A stretch of DNA of 64,000 bases from Bacteroidota bacterium (GTDB lineage: Bacteria > Bacteroidota > Bacteroidia > Chitinophagales > Chitinophagaceae): NCBI GenBank assembly GCA_018267615.1, contig JAFDYD010000018.1:1-64000 (forward strand). Direction: 5' to 3'. The notes beneath the pieces were generated by a model. The model searched no databases. It was not told the origin of the DNA and worked only from the letters and a program-made list of their open reading frames with translations. Both the position numbers and the translations under genes were made by a program. Below, one piece after another: positions 35,584 to 44,251 of the stretch (position 1 is the stretch's first letter; each line of letters starts with the position of its first letter).

Positions 35584-38018
35584 TAATTCGATTTTGCGTT
35601 TGTCTTCTCTAATATCGTTTTAAGATTTGTATCCGGCTCAAACACCACATGAATCTTAACTCCATTTTTTGATTGGATATTAATTGTTCCTCCTGTTTGT
35701 TTCGTTAATCCATTCATCAGGCGCAATCCCATCGAGTTGATTTTTTCAATATCCATTTCATGTGAAAAACCTATACCATCATCTTCAATAATTAATTCTA
35801 CTTTTTCGTTTGCCGCACGATGTAAACGAATCGCAATATTACCCTCGTCTTTATTTACAAATGCATATTTCATAGAATTGGTAATGGCTTCATTCAATAT
35901 CAAGCCAATGGGAATTGCCTGTGCTCTATCAAGATCAACAGGATCTGCATGGACATTTATGCGAATATTAGACCGATTATCAAAACTGTTTTGGATATTG
36001 AACACAAGTTCATTGATATATTCATTCATTTGTATCAGCGCAACATCATCACTACGATACAGCTTCTGATGGATAAGGGAAATAGCCTGCATGCGGTCAA
36101 GGCTTTCTTTTATTGCACTCACGGCATCATTATTATCAAGGTATTTTGATTGTGTGCTCAATAAACTAATCACGATCTGCAAATTATTTTTTACCCGGTG
36201 GTGAATCTCTTTGATCAGCCATTCCTTTTCTTCAACCAGTTTTTTCAGGGATTGGTTTTGAGCGTTGATCTCTGCCTGCTTTTCTTCCAATAGTCTATTT
36301 GTTTTTTGCTTAAAACGATAGCGATGATACAGCAACATCAGGATGAGAATTAAACCGATCATTGCACTGATAAAAACGTTTCGCGAAAAAACAGCTTGTT
36401 TCAAATTAGCGGTTTGCAATTCGTCCTTTTTTGTTAGCAGCCGGATACCCTTGTCTTTCTTTTCCGTGTCATATTGAACACGTAGTTCTTCCAACTGGGC
36501 ATCCCGACGCTGATTAAATATTGAATCATTGATTACCTGTTGCTTTCTCAAATGTTTAATAGCAGCCAAAAAATCACCTGCTGCAGAATCCGCTTGAAAT
36601 AACATCAGGTGCGCATCACGCTTCACGAACAGTGGAACTGTTTCTGTGCCTGTATCGAGCAAGGCGTTCAAGTAAAATCTTGCTTTTCTATATTGTTTTG
36701 TCTGGATATACAATTTACCAAGCGGCACATAAGAAACAAATAATTGTTCCCTGCCTAATTTTTTTGCTCCCTCCAGGCTTTCGAGATAATATTTTTCCGC
36801 TTTATCATATTCTTTCATGGCAAAATAGCAATTGCCTATGCTTTCGGCAATAAGCTTTTTATTACGTATGTCATCATAGCCACCATCAAATAATAATTGT
36901 TGTAAAAATGAAAGCGCTTCTTTGGGTTTGCCAGATGCGATATAAGCTTTCGTCATTGTTTTTACTGCGCTGCCATCGAGTATCTCTCCCTTTTGCCTTA
37001 CAATGTTATATGCCATTTTAGTGTACTCAACACTTTGTTGCATTTGCCCCATCTCAAAATATATTTTTCCAATAGTTTGATATGGTACTTCTATCAAGAA
37101 AGGATTGTTATTTTTTTCTATCAGCTTAGCCATGTCCAGGCTATATCCAAGCGCCTGATTTGACCTGCCTTTGTATAAATTGAAATAAGAAAGCTGATCA
37201 TAGCCAGCCACCAATAGATTTAATATTCTTGATGCAGTATCTGTGTTTGCGGATTCCAGGTAGGCCGACTTAACCTCTTCGCCACATTGTTCCATTTCCT
37301 TTATTAATTGCGCATCCTGGCTCAACTTTATATAAGTGCTCATCTGGCTGAACAGCTCTGCTTGTCCTTCCGCTAAATTCATTTTCTTTAGTTCTGAAAG
37401 CGCTTCCAAATAATATGCCCTGCCATTTTCTATCTGGTGTTGATAATAATTAATGTTCGCCAACTGGAGAAGTACATTCGGCCGGAGTTCGGCGAGTTTA
37501 AGTGAATCGCATATTGCAAGTGAACGCTTCGCAAAGAACGTAGCGATGGTTAGAATGCTTGCATCCGCTCCTTCAAAAGCTGTGTTGTACTCTATCATCT
37601 GTACCATTATCCGCACCTGGTTAACCGGATTGGAAATTTTGATAAGCTTTTCAACGGCTTCCTCGTCGTGCTGCTTTATGTACACTTTACCAAGTAACAA
37701 AATGGCTTGCTGTTCTCCCTGTGTATAATGCAATTCTTCACAGAGCTGCAATGCCTGCGATGAAATTTTAAATGCACTATCCAAATTATTTTTCGCTTCG
37801 CCACGACGGGACAAATACAATTCACTCAATTGAAGTTGAAGGTTGACTAAACCGGTATCCTGTTTTAGGCCATGATATTGTTTAATACGATTGTCAATTT
37901 CAGAAATAGTAAAATGCTGAGCGCGGGCATTCACAAAAAGAAAAAGCAGGATCCATAAGAATCCGGCTTTTATGGGAAAGCAATTATTGAATAAACGTTT
38001 TGTATAATTATTGATCAT
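35583..38018 (-). CDS. TPR-repeat sensor histidine kinase (HisKA_2 type)
   Basis: An 811-residue kinase. N-terminal signal or anchor (about 15-33, FLWILLFLFVNARAQ), a periplasmic stretch of TPR repeats (about 35-480, e.g. GNCYFAMKEYDKAEKYYLES), a short coiled coil, one transmembrane helix (about 543-566), another coiled coil, then HisKA_2 with KEIHHRVKNNLQIVISLL (H606/H607) and HATPase (about 690-800, NEAITNSMKYAF, DDGIGFS). A membrane sensor whose TPR part probably binds a protein partner. No response regulator is adjacent, so it is an orphan. It is closely similar to the kinases at 44251 and 48207. Confidence 0.93.
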   Translation of the reverse strand: MINNYTKRLFNNCFPIKAGFLWILLFLFVNARAQHFTISEIDNRIKQYHGLKQDTGLVNLQLQLSELYLSRRGEAKNNLDSAFKISSQALQLCEELHYTQGEQQAILLLGKVYIKQHDEEAVEKLIKISNPVNQVRIMVQMIEYNTAFEGADASILTIATFFAKRSLAICDSLKLAELRPNVLLQLANINYYQHQIENGRAYYLEALSELKKMNLAEGQAELFSQMSTYIKLSQDAQLIKEMEQCGEEVKSAYLESANTDTASRILNLLVAGYDQLSYFNLYKGRSNQALGYSLDMAKLIEKNNNPFLIEVPYQTIGKIYFEMGQMQQSVEYTKMAYNIVRQKGEILDGSAVKTMTKAYIASGKPKEALSFLQQLLFDGGYDDIRNKKLIAESIGNCYFAMKEYDKAEKYYLESLEGAKKLGREQLFVSYVPLGKLYIQTKQYRKARFYLNALLDTGTETVPLFVKRDAHLMLFQADSAAGDFLAAIKHLRKQQVINDSIFNQRRDAQLEELRVQYDTEKKDKGIRLLTKKDELQTANLKQAVFSRNVFISAMIGLILILMLLYHRYRFKQKTNRLLEEKQAEINAQNQSLKKLVEEKEWLIKEIHHRVKNNLQIVISLLSTQSKYLDNNDAVSAIKESLDRMQAISLIHQKLYRSDDVALIQMNEYINELVFNIQNSFDNRSNIRINVHADPVDLDRAQAIPIGLILNEAITNSMKYAFVNKDEGNIAIRLHRAANEKVELIIEDDGIGFSHEMDIEKINSMGLRLMNGLTKQTGGTINIQSKNGVKIHVVFEPDTNLKTILEKTNAKSN

Positions 38019-38393
38019 GTTAAAAGCGTGCTCGTGAAAATAGAATCGGCTTTTAATGATACGTTTGATGAATCGTGGCCTTCAGGTTAACATCTATAAC
38101 AAGCTTCCGTTTTTCCATCAATGCCGTTTCTCGAAAAACAGGACAAATTCAATCACATGCTAAAATCCGCTACCAGAGCCAGTTTGAGAAAAAGCGAACT
38201 CAACGTCAATTCAAGGTTTTTGGAGACCTCCGAAAATGCCGGAGCATCCGGCCTTGTTGATTTTTTTTGATATCCATAAAAAATACAAGAGTATCCGCTT
38301 TTTGTCAATTGCCTTCACCTTTCATCAAACATAGCTTTGCGTCTATTGAAGTTATAGAAATCATTTTCATTCATAAACATAAAATCAAACATT
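38019..38393. other. 375-base divergent region upstream of the hydrolase cluster
   Basis: Contains a clear plus-strand promoter (38309-38339) for the hydrolase cluster. Further up, a 6-pair hairpin GCCGGA-GCA-TCCGGC at 38238-38252 is followed eight bases later by eight T, a weak terminator-like structure of unknown purpose. No promoter for the minus-strand kinase could be assigned. No gene is seen. Confidence 0.55.
38309..38339 (+). promoter_or_regulatory. Bacteroidota-type sigma-A promoter for the hydrolase cluster
   Basis: TTG at 38309-38311, a 20-base spacer and TAGCTTTG at 38332-38339 fit the -33/-7 consensus. The start point would be near 38346, giving a leader of about 48 bases before the ATG at 38394. 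Confidence 0.72.
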
Positions 38394-39242
38394 ATGAGTA
38401 ATAACAATCCAAAAACAATCGTCTTTATTACTGGTTGCTTTGTCGGCAGTAACTGCTGGGACAATTGGCAAATTTATTTCAGGAATAAAGGATATAGGAC
38501 AATAGCGGATCCATGGCCATTTAAAGATGCAACTCCTGCGGAATTAAGAAGCAAACATCCTATTGGAAATCCTGGATTAGCGGGATTGACATTACAAGAA
38601 CTCACCAGGCACTACGCGGATATCGTAAAATCCTTACCGGAGAAACCAATTGTCATCGGCCACTCAATGGGTGGCTTGATCGCGCAGATATTGGTAAACC
38701 GCGATCTTGCCGCTGCCGGAGTTGCTATTCACCCCGTAGCACCGCAAGGAGTCATCCCTTATGAATTTTCATTTTACAAAGCAGGATGGAGAGCGCTCGG
38801 GCTATTTACATCGTTGAAAAAAACATTCATGATGTCATTTCAAAACTGGCAATATGCTTTTGTGAATGGCATGCCGCTGGAAGAGCAACGCAATGCATAT
38901 AAAACGTTCACAATTCCGGAATCAAAACTGGTTAATCGCGGCACACTTACCAGCGCGGCAAAAATCGATTTTAAAAAATCGCATGCGCCGTTGCTCATTA
39001 CTTCAGGAAGTACCGATAACATTATCCCAGCCCATTTGAATATGCGCAATTATAAGAAATATGCCGTAAGAGAAGATTCCGTTTTGGAATACAAAGAATT
39101 TCCCGGAAGAAATCATTTTGTACTTGGCCAACCTACATGGCATGAGGATGCAGCATACATTTCAGATTGGATCGATATACAATTTGATCAATCAACAAAT
39201 GGAATAAAAAAAATAAATATGAACCAGAAAATTTTACTGTAA
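38394..39242 (+). CDS. Alpha/beta hydrolase
   Basis: A 282-residue serine hydrolase without signal peptide. The nucleophile elbow GHSMGG holds S91; the acid is probably in LLITSGSTDNIIP (about 200-213), and the His in RNHFVLG near 245. The start VFITGCFVGSNCWDNW is the oxyanion-strand region. Substrate unknown; relatives are general esterases. It is first in a plus-strand cluster behind a good promoter, 41 bases before the isochorismatase-like gene. Confidence 0.88.
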   Translation: MSNNNPKTIVFITGCFVGSNCWDNWQIYFRNKGYRTIADPWPFKDATPAELRSKHPIGNPGLAGLTLQELTRHYADIVKSLPEKPIVIGHSMGGLIAQILVNRDLAAAGVAIHPVAPQGVIPYEFSFYKAGWRALGLFTSLKKTFMMSFQNWQYAFVNGMPLEEQRNAYKTFTIPESKLVNRGTLTSAAKIDFKKSHAPLLITSGSTDNIIPAHLNMRNYKKYAVREDSVLEYKEFPGRNHFVLGQPTWHEDAAYISDWIDIQFDQSTNGIKKINMNQKILL

Positions 39243-39283
39243 GTATTTCAAAAAATAAAACCCACTAGAAAAAAAATAAAATT

Positions 39284-39904
39284 ATGAGCAGTTATCCGAT
39301 GAGGGATCAGGAAAAGGACCATCTTCTCACTCCCAAGAATTCAGCAGTTATTATTATCGACTATCAACCCGTGCAAATAGGTACCATTGAATCCATGAAC
39401 CGCCATCAATTGATAACCAATATCACCACGGTGGCAAAAATGGCGAAGAATTATAAGTTGCCTGTTATACTCTCAACAGTAAATGTAAAAACAGGTTATA
39501 ATAAACCTATTTTGCCGGAGATCAAGGAAGCACTTCCCGGAAACGAACCTTTCGACAGAACGACTATCAACGCATGGGAGGACAAAGATTTTCGCGAAGC
39601 GGTTATCGCAACAGGAAGAAAAAAACTCATCATGAATGCGTTGTGGACAGAAGCCTGTTTAACCTTCCCGGCATTAGATGCGTTGAAAGAAGGGTTTGAA
39701 GTGTATGCTGTTGTGGATGCAGTAGGCGGCACATCGAAAATTGCGCATGAAATGGCATTACGAAGGATTGAACAGGCCGGTGCAAGACTGATCAGCGTTG
39801 GGCAATTGGGTTGTGAATTGCAACGCGACTGGAACCGGGAAGATACAGCGCAGTTTATGGTAAATGCATTTGAAGAGTCGGGAGTTTTTCTCCGGCTGGA
39901 ATAA
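39284..39904 (+). CDS. Isochorismatase-like cysteine hydrolase (YcaC type)
   Basis: A 206-residue cytoplasmic hydrolase of the isochorismatase superfamily. AVIIIDYQP supplies the catalytic Asp (D26) and WTEACLTFPALDAL the nucleophile C125. The catalytic Lys of the family is not obvious in FDRTTINAWED, where related YcaC proteins align. Members hydrolyse amides or are of unknown activity. It follows the alpha/beta hydrolase by 41 bases and ends just before a terminator hairpin. Confidence 0.88.
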   Translation: MSSYPMRDQEKDHLLTPKNSAVIIIDYQPVQIGTIESMNRHQLITNITTVAKMAKNYKLPVILSTVNVKTGYNKPILPEIKEALPGNEPFDRTTINAWEDKDFREAVIATGRKKLIMNALWTEACLTFPALDALKEGFEVYAVVDAVGGTSKIAHEMALRRIEQAGARLISVGQLGCELQRDWNREDTAQFMVNAFEESGVFLRLE

Positions 39905-39936
39905 AATAATCCAGTAGTTTTAATTTCCAATATGCA

Positions 39937-39988
39937 AAGCCGGGCGCAGAAAATAATTTTATTAAAATCTGCCCGGCTTATTTTCTAT
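39937..39988 (+). terminator. Rho-independent terminator
   Basis: AAGCCGGGC (39937-39945) pairs with GCCCGGCTT (39971-39979) and the inner AGAAAAT/ATTTT bases extend the stem; ATTTTCTATTT follows. It separates the first two genes of the cluster from the AhpD-like and epoxide-hydrolase-like genes, so the latter need read-through or their own promoter. Confidence 0.7.
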
Positions 39989-40020
39989 TTATAGAAATTT
40001 TTTCAACTTAAACAAATATT

Positions 40021-40455
40021 ATGAATAACAGGATTAGGATTGATAAAGTAGAACCAGAAGCTTACCGTTCCATATATCCGCTGGAAAAATATCTTTCTGC
40101 TTCTAAAATTTCCCTCACTCATAAAAATCTTATCAAGATACGCGCGTCGCAAATAAATGGCTGTGCGTATTGCATCAATATGCATACGAAAGAAGCAAGA
40201 GCGGCAGGAGAAACTGAGCAGCGCATTTATTTATTGAATGCATGGCGTGAAACTGATTTATTTACCGAAGAAGAAAAAGCCATTCTTTCGCTTACGGAAG
40301 AAATTACATTGATCACCAATAAAGTGAAAGATGAAACATACAATCATGCGGCGGCATTATTTGATGAACATTATCTTGCAGCGATCATCATGACTGTCTG
40401 CGCCATTAATGTCTGGAACCGGATTGCAATTTCCACGCAAATGCAACCAGAATAG
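40021..40455 (+). CDS. Carboxymuconolactone decarboxylase family protein (AhpD-like)
   Basis: A 144-residue all-helical protein with the AhpD-type redox motif C48-AY-C51-INMH55 in RASQINGCAYCINMHTKEA. Such proteins reduce peroxides or peroxiredoxins, or decarboxylate muconolactones; the CxxCxxxH motif favours a peroxidase-like role. It usually forms trimers or hexamers. It is 25 bases upstream of the epoxide-hydrolase-like gene and likely co-transcribed with it. Confidence 0.9.
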   Translation: MNNRIRIDKVEPEAYRSIYPLEKYLSASKISLTHKNLIKIRASQINGCAYCINMHTKEARAAGETEQRIYLLNAWRETDLFTEEEKAILSLTEEITLITNKVKDETYNHAAALFDEHYLAAIIMTVCAINVWNRIAISTQMQPE

Positions 40456-40480
40456 TTAAGGAAATAAAAAAATAATTGTA

Positions 40481-41416
40481 ATGAGCAAATTACTACTTCA
40501 TGCTTTGCCCCTGTTGATGGCATTCACCACGTCCATTGCCTCATTGGCCCAAACCCCATCTGCAAAAAAACCAGCAATGCCGCCTGCAAATTTCAAAAAC
40601 AGTATAGCAAAAGTAAATGGCATCGATATTCACTATGTGATTGGCGGCAAGGGAGAACCTTTGGTGTTGGTACACGGCTTCGGGCAAACCTGGTATATGT
40701 GGAACAGGTTGTTGCCAGAACTCTCCAAACATTTTACCGTGATCGCTCCGGATCTGCGCGGCATTGGAGAATCATCAAAACCTAAAAACGGTTATGATAA
40801 AAAAACAATGGCAACGGATATTCATGCATTGATGCAACAACTTGGATTGCATAAAATAAATATCGCAGGTCATGATATCGGTTTAATGGTTGTATATGCT
40901 TATGCGGCCCAGTATCCTGATGAAGTAAAAAAAATTGCATTAATTGATGCATTGCTCCCCGGCATAGAACCACTATGGAGCGAATATGCGACGAAAGCAT
41001 GGTGGTGGAATTTTTTTTCGTGGCCTGTTGCACCAGTAATTATTAAAGGAAAGGAAAAAGAATTCATGACCGGATTTTGGGACACACAAGCGTATAACAA
41101 AAATGCTTTTACAAAAAATGAGAAGGATGAATTCGTGCGGGCCTATTCAAAACCCGGTGCTATACAGGCAAGTTTCAATTGGTTTGCTGCTTTTCCGCAG
41201 GATGCAAAAGACAATCAAATATTTTCCAAACAAAAATTGACGATGCCAGTGCTTGCTCTTGGCGGAGATCATCACCTGGGAAGTCTTTTGCCAGAACATG
41301 CGAGTATGATTGCAGAAGATGTGAGGGCCGGTTTGATCAAAGACAGCGGGCATTGGATTGCCCAGGAACAAACAGCACAGTTATTAAAAGCATTGCTTGA
41401 TTTTTTTGGCAATTGA
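40481..41416 (+). CDS. Secreted alpha/beta hydrolase, epoxide hydrolase / dehalogenase-like
   Basis: A 311-residue exported enzyme: signal peptide about 1-23 (ends SIASLAQ), then an alpha/beta hydrolase fold with VHGFGQTWYMW (oxyanion strand) and the nucleophile in AGHDIG (D132). An Asp instead of Ser is characteristic of epoxide hydrolases and haloalkane dehalogenases. The catalytic His is in DSGHWIAQEQ near residue 288. Periplasmic or extracellular location is inferred. It likely opens epoxides or similar reactive compounds. Confidence 0.88.
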   Translation: MSKLLLHALPLLMAFTTSIASLAQTPSAKKPAMPPANFKNSIAKVNGIDIHYVIGGKGEPLVLVHGFGQTWYMWNRLLPELSKHFTVIAPDLRGIGESSKPKNGYDKKTMATDIHALMQQLGLHKINIAGHDIGLMVVYAYAAQYPDEVKKIALIDALLPGIEPLWSEYATKAWWWNFFSWPVAPVIIKGKEKEFMTGFWDTQAYNKNAFTKNEKDEFVRAYSKPGAIQASFNWFAAFPQDAKDNQIFSKQKLTMPVLALGGDHHLGSLLPEHASMIAEDVRAGLIKDSGHWIAQEQTAQLLKALLDFFGN

Positions 41417-41485
41417 TTGCATGGAATAAATAAAAAAACTCCAGGAGATTTTTCGTTCATTTTTTATTTGCAGCAAAAGCATTGA

Positions 41486-42754
41486 TTATTTCCGTGGCCT
41501 TATAATCATACGCAATGATTGGTCGCGTGTAAAGTATGCAGACGTCCAATTATAGAACGTGCGCAATTTATTCCTATAGTTTACCAAACCCATCAGGTGA
41601 ATAAACAGCCATATGAATAATGCAATTAAACCATTGAAATGAAGTTTGAGTAATGGAAGGTCAACAACAGCTTTATTACGCCCCATAATTGCCATTACAC
41701 CCTTATCAAAATAATGAAAAGGTTTTGGCTCCTTTCCACTTGCCATTGAAAAAAAATTATCCGCCAGTGCCTTACCGTGTTGTATTGCAACCTGGGCCAA
41801 TTGTGGATGCCCATCGGGAAAGCGGGAATCCGTTTTTTGCAGACAAATATCTCCAATAGCATACACGGCATCGATACCTTTCACTTTATTGTAGGCATCA
41901 ACGATTATTCTTCTGCCCGCTCCAAGGCTTGTCAATGGTATGCCAGTAAACACTTTTGCAGCAACACCCGCAGTCCATATTAAAGTTGCGGCTTGTATAC
42001 GCTGCCCATCCGACAATAATACTTCATCCTCAAAAAAATCTTTAACAGCAACATTAAGAATGATTTTCACTCCTAATTCCCGCAATCCATTTTGAGTATC
42101 ACTTTGTGATTTCTCACTCATCGTTGTCAACAATTGCGGTTTAGTATCAACAATATAAATTCCACCTTCCGCGCCGATCAGTTCGGGGTAATCTTTTTGC
42201 AAAACATTTTTTCTCAATTCTGCCAGCATTCCCGAAACCTCCACGCCAGTAGGACCGCCTCCTGCAACAACAATTGTCATCAGCCTTTTTCGCTTTTCCT
42301 TATCTTCGGTTATGCATGCCTGTTCTAAAACCTGAAGTAACCTGTTGCGCATATTCAAAGCGTCATCAACTGTCTTCATTGGAATCGCGTGCTGACGCAC
42401 GTTTTCAATTCCAAAAAAATTCGATTCAGCACCTGCTGCAAAAACAAGATAATCGTACATCAATTCACCGTCCGGGAAATAACATGTATGCGCTGCCGGA
42501 TTTATTCTTAATAATTCGCCGAAGCGAAAGCGAATATTTTTCTTACCCCGAAATATCCTGCGGAAGGGATAACTAATGCTCGATGCATCCAGAAATCCTG
42601 TGGCAACCTGGTACACTAAAGGCGGAAAAAAATAGTAATTATTCTTGTCGACAACAATAACATCAAACCATTTATTTCCAGAGAGTCGTTTTGCCAGGTT
42701 TATTCCGGCAAATCCACCGCCGATAATTACAATTCTTTTTTTCACACTGTTCAT
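41486..42754 (-). CDS. NAD(P)/FAD-dependent oxidoreductase, NDH-2 type
   Basis: A 422-residue flavoprotein like type II NADH:quinone dehydrogenases. FAD site IVIIGGGFAGINLAKRL (about 8-24), YYFFPPLVYQVATG (about 40-53), NAD site VVAGGGPTGVEVSG (about 160-173), AVYAIGDIC (second FAD contact, about 295), and a C-terminal amphipathic or membrane helix LIALFIWLFIHLMGLVNY (about 380-397) that anchors it to the inner membrane. It would pass electrons from NADH to quinone without pumping protons. It lies 27 bases downstream of the AraC gene, possibly one transcript. Confidence 0.9.
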   Translation of the reverse strand: MNSVKKRIVIIGGGFAGINLAKRLSGNKWFDVIVVDKNNYYFFPPLVYQVATGFLDASSISYPFRRIFRGKKNIRFRFGELLRINPAAHTCYFPDGELMYDYLVFAAGAESNFFGIENVRQHAIPMKTVDDALNMRNRLLQVLEQACITEDKEKRKRLMTIVVAGGGPTGVEVSGMLAELRKNVLQKDYPELIGAEGGIYIVDTKPQLLTTMSEKSQSDTQNGLRELGVKIILNVAVKDFFEDEVLLSDGQRIQAATLIWTAGVAAKVFTGIPLTSLGAGRRIIVDAYNKVKGIDAVYAIGDICLQKTDSRFPDGHPQLAQVAIQHGKALADNFFSMASGKEPKPFHYFDKGVMAIMGRNKAVVDLPLLKLHFNGLIALFIWLFIHLMGLVNYRNKLRTFYNWTSAYFTRDQSLRMIIRPRK

Positions 42755-42781
42755 CAGGATTATTTTTTGTTTTCAACATGT

Positions 42782-43669
42782 TTAGGCGGCCGGTACGGTT
42801 GTGAACGCGTAATGCCCTTTGCGGAAATCGGTAAAATTTATCCCTGCCTCATTCTTGAAAAATTTGCTGAAATGTGCAATATCGCAGAAGCCCAGGTAGT
42901 ATGCTATCTCCTTCATGCAGGAATTGGAATAGGTTGCATGTCGTTTTGCTTCCAGCACAATTCTTTGTCGTATATGGTGCCCTGCCGATTTGCCGGTTAT
43001 TTTTTTAACGATTTCATTCAAATAGTTTGGTGTTACGCATAACATACCTGCATAATCCGCGACCATTTTTTTTATTTTATACTGTTGTTCAAGTAACGAG
43101 AAAAAACGCTGAACAATCTCTGCATTGCGTGTTGATTTGAGAGGCAATAAACTATTTTCAAGTTGCCTTGTCAAATAAATAAAGAATATTTTCAGGTAAC
43201 GCTTTAATATTTCCGTTCTGAATAAATTTTTTTCTTGAAATTCCTTTATCATTCTTGCCAGTGCATCGTCCAAATCAGGAATCAAATCTTCCGAAACAGG
43301 TATGCTCTGCGCATCACTGAACAATTGAAGGAGTATAGCATGATACGTAGAATCAAATTCCGGATCGCCCATATTTAAAAAGGATTCAGCAAAAGAAAGT
43401 ACGCAGCCTTTCACGTTTTCTGCTGGTTGTAACTTGCACATTTGCCCGGGGCGTATAAAGAACAGATGATTATCAAAAAAAGTAAACTGCTGTAAGTCAA
43501 CGTAACAATCCCCTTTTCCTTGCTTCACCCAAACGATCCTGAAATTATCTTTCAAGCCTGCAGGATCATGGGTAATTCCATAATCTTGTTCATCCAGATC
43601 AAAAGGCAAAATCGAGAACGCATCATGGACTCCTTTCTTTTGATACATTTCGCTGAAAATATTTTTCAT
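42782..43669 (-). CDS. AraC-family transcriptional regulator
   Basis: A 295-residue regulator with an N-terminal cupin-like domain (YVDLQQFTFFDNHLFFIRPGQ, about 56-76) and a C-terminal AraC DNA-binding domain (about 190-285; TPNYLNEIVKKITGKSAG, EIAYYLGFCDIAHFSKFFKN). The DNA-binding half is nearly the same as in the regulator at 30962-31861, so the two may recognise related sites. It directly precedes the NDH-2-like gene on the same strand. Confidence 0.9.
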   Translation of the reverse strand: MKNIFSEMYQKKGVHDAFSILPFDLDEQDYGITHDPAGLKDNFRIVWVKQGKGDCYVDLQQFTFFDNHLFFIRPGQMCKLQPAENVKGCVLSFAESFLNMGDPEFDSTYHAILLQLFSDAQSIPVSEDLIPDLDDALARMIKEFQEKNLFRTEILKRYLKIFFIYLTRQLENSLLPLKSTRNAEIVQRFFSLLEQQYKIKKMVADYAGMLCVTPNYLNEIVKKITGKSAGHHIRQRIVLEAKRHATYSNSCMKEIAYYLGFCDIAHFSKFFKNEAGINFTDFRKGHYAFTTVPAA

Positions 43670-43805
43670 AAAAAAGTTTTAGGTAAATGACTTGATTAAT
43701 TTATACCAGATACATTCCTATTTACGTGCCAAACGACAACGCGGGCGAAACAAGGATGTTTTATGCTTGATTTCTACTGAAAGAAGGCTCTACCCTCTTT
43801 TTTCA

Positions 43806-43836
43806 TAAAAAAAAACTCTGAAAAAAATGGAGTTTT
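43806..43836 (-). terminator. Terminator of the two-kinase operon
   Basis: On the minus strand AAAACTC (complement of 43830-43836) pairs with GAGTTTT (complement of 43812-43818) and is followed by a T run. The stem is only seven pairs and mostly A/T, so strength is moderate. It lies about 40 bases after the stop of the receiver gene. Confidence 0.5.
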
Positions 43837-43876
43837 CGAAGACGCTACGAAAAAAACGGAGAAAGGCAGCTAATCG

Positions 43877-44251
43877 TTATTGTTCGGGTTTTAGCTGAAA
43901 TACTTTATCGACAGCATTGAATAAATCTTTTTCGCGAAAAGGTTTTACTAAAAACCCATTGGGTTTTGTTTCATTAACCGCCTCTATTATTTTGTTATTT
44001 GAATTTGCAGAAAGATATATAAAAGGAATACCTTTTTCTCTCAATGTTTTTGCAAGCGAAATGCCATTTTGCGCACCTTTCAATTGGATATCCAGCAATA
44101 CCAATCCGGGTGCCTCTTCAGCAATCATGATCATCGCTTCCTTAACTGATGTAGCAATATCCAAAACATCATACCCTGCATGTATAAGGGTGAGCTGCAG
44201 ATCATCTGCTACAATGAATTCATCTTCTACAATTAAAATTTTTCTATTCAT
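43877..44251 (-). CDS. Single-domain response regulator
   Basis: A 124-residue CheY-like receiver: acidic pocket E9-D10, phospho-acceptor D54 (LVLLDIQLKG), and Lys in FLVKPF. No output domain. Its ATG overlaps the stop codon of the upstream kinase by one base (TGATG), so translation is probably coupled and it is that kinase's likely partner. Its sequence is close to the receiver at the start of the sigma-54 regulator at 46190, pointing to duplication. Confidence 0.92.
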   Translation of the reverse strand: MNRKILIVEDEFIVADDLQLTLIHAGYDVLDIATSVKEAMIMIAEEAPGLVLLDIQLKGAQNGISLAKTLREKGIPFIYLSANSNNKIIEAVNETKPNGFLVKPFREKDLFNAVDKVFQLKPEQ

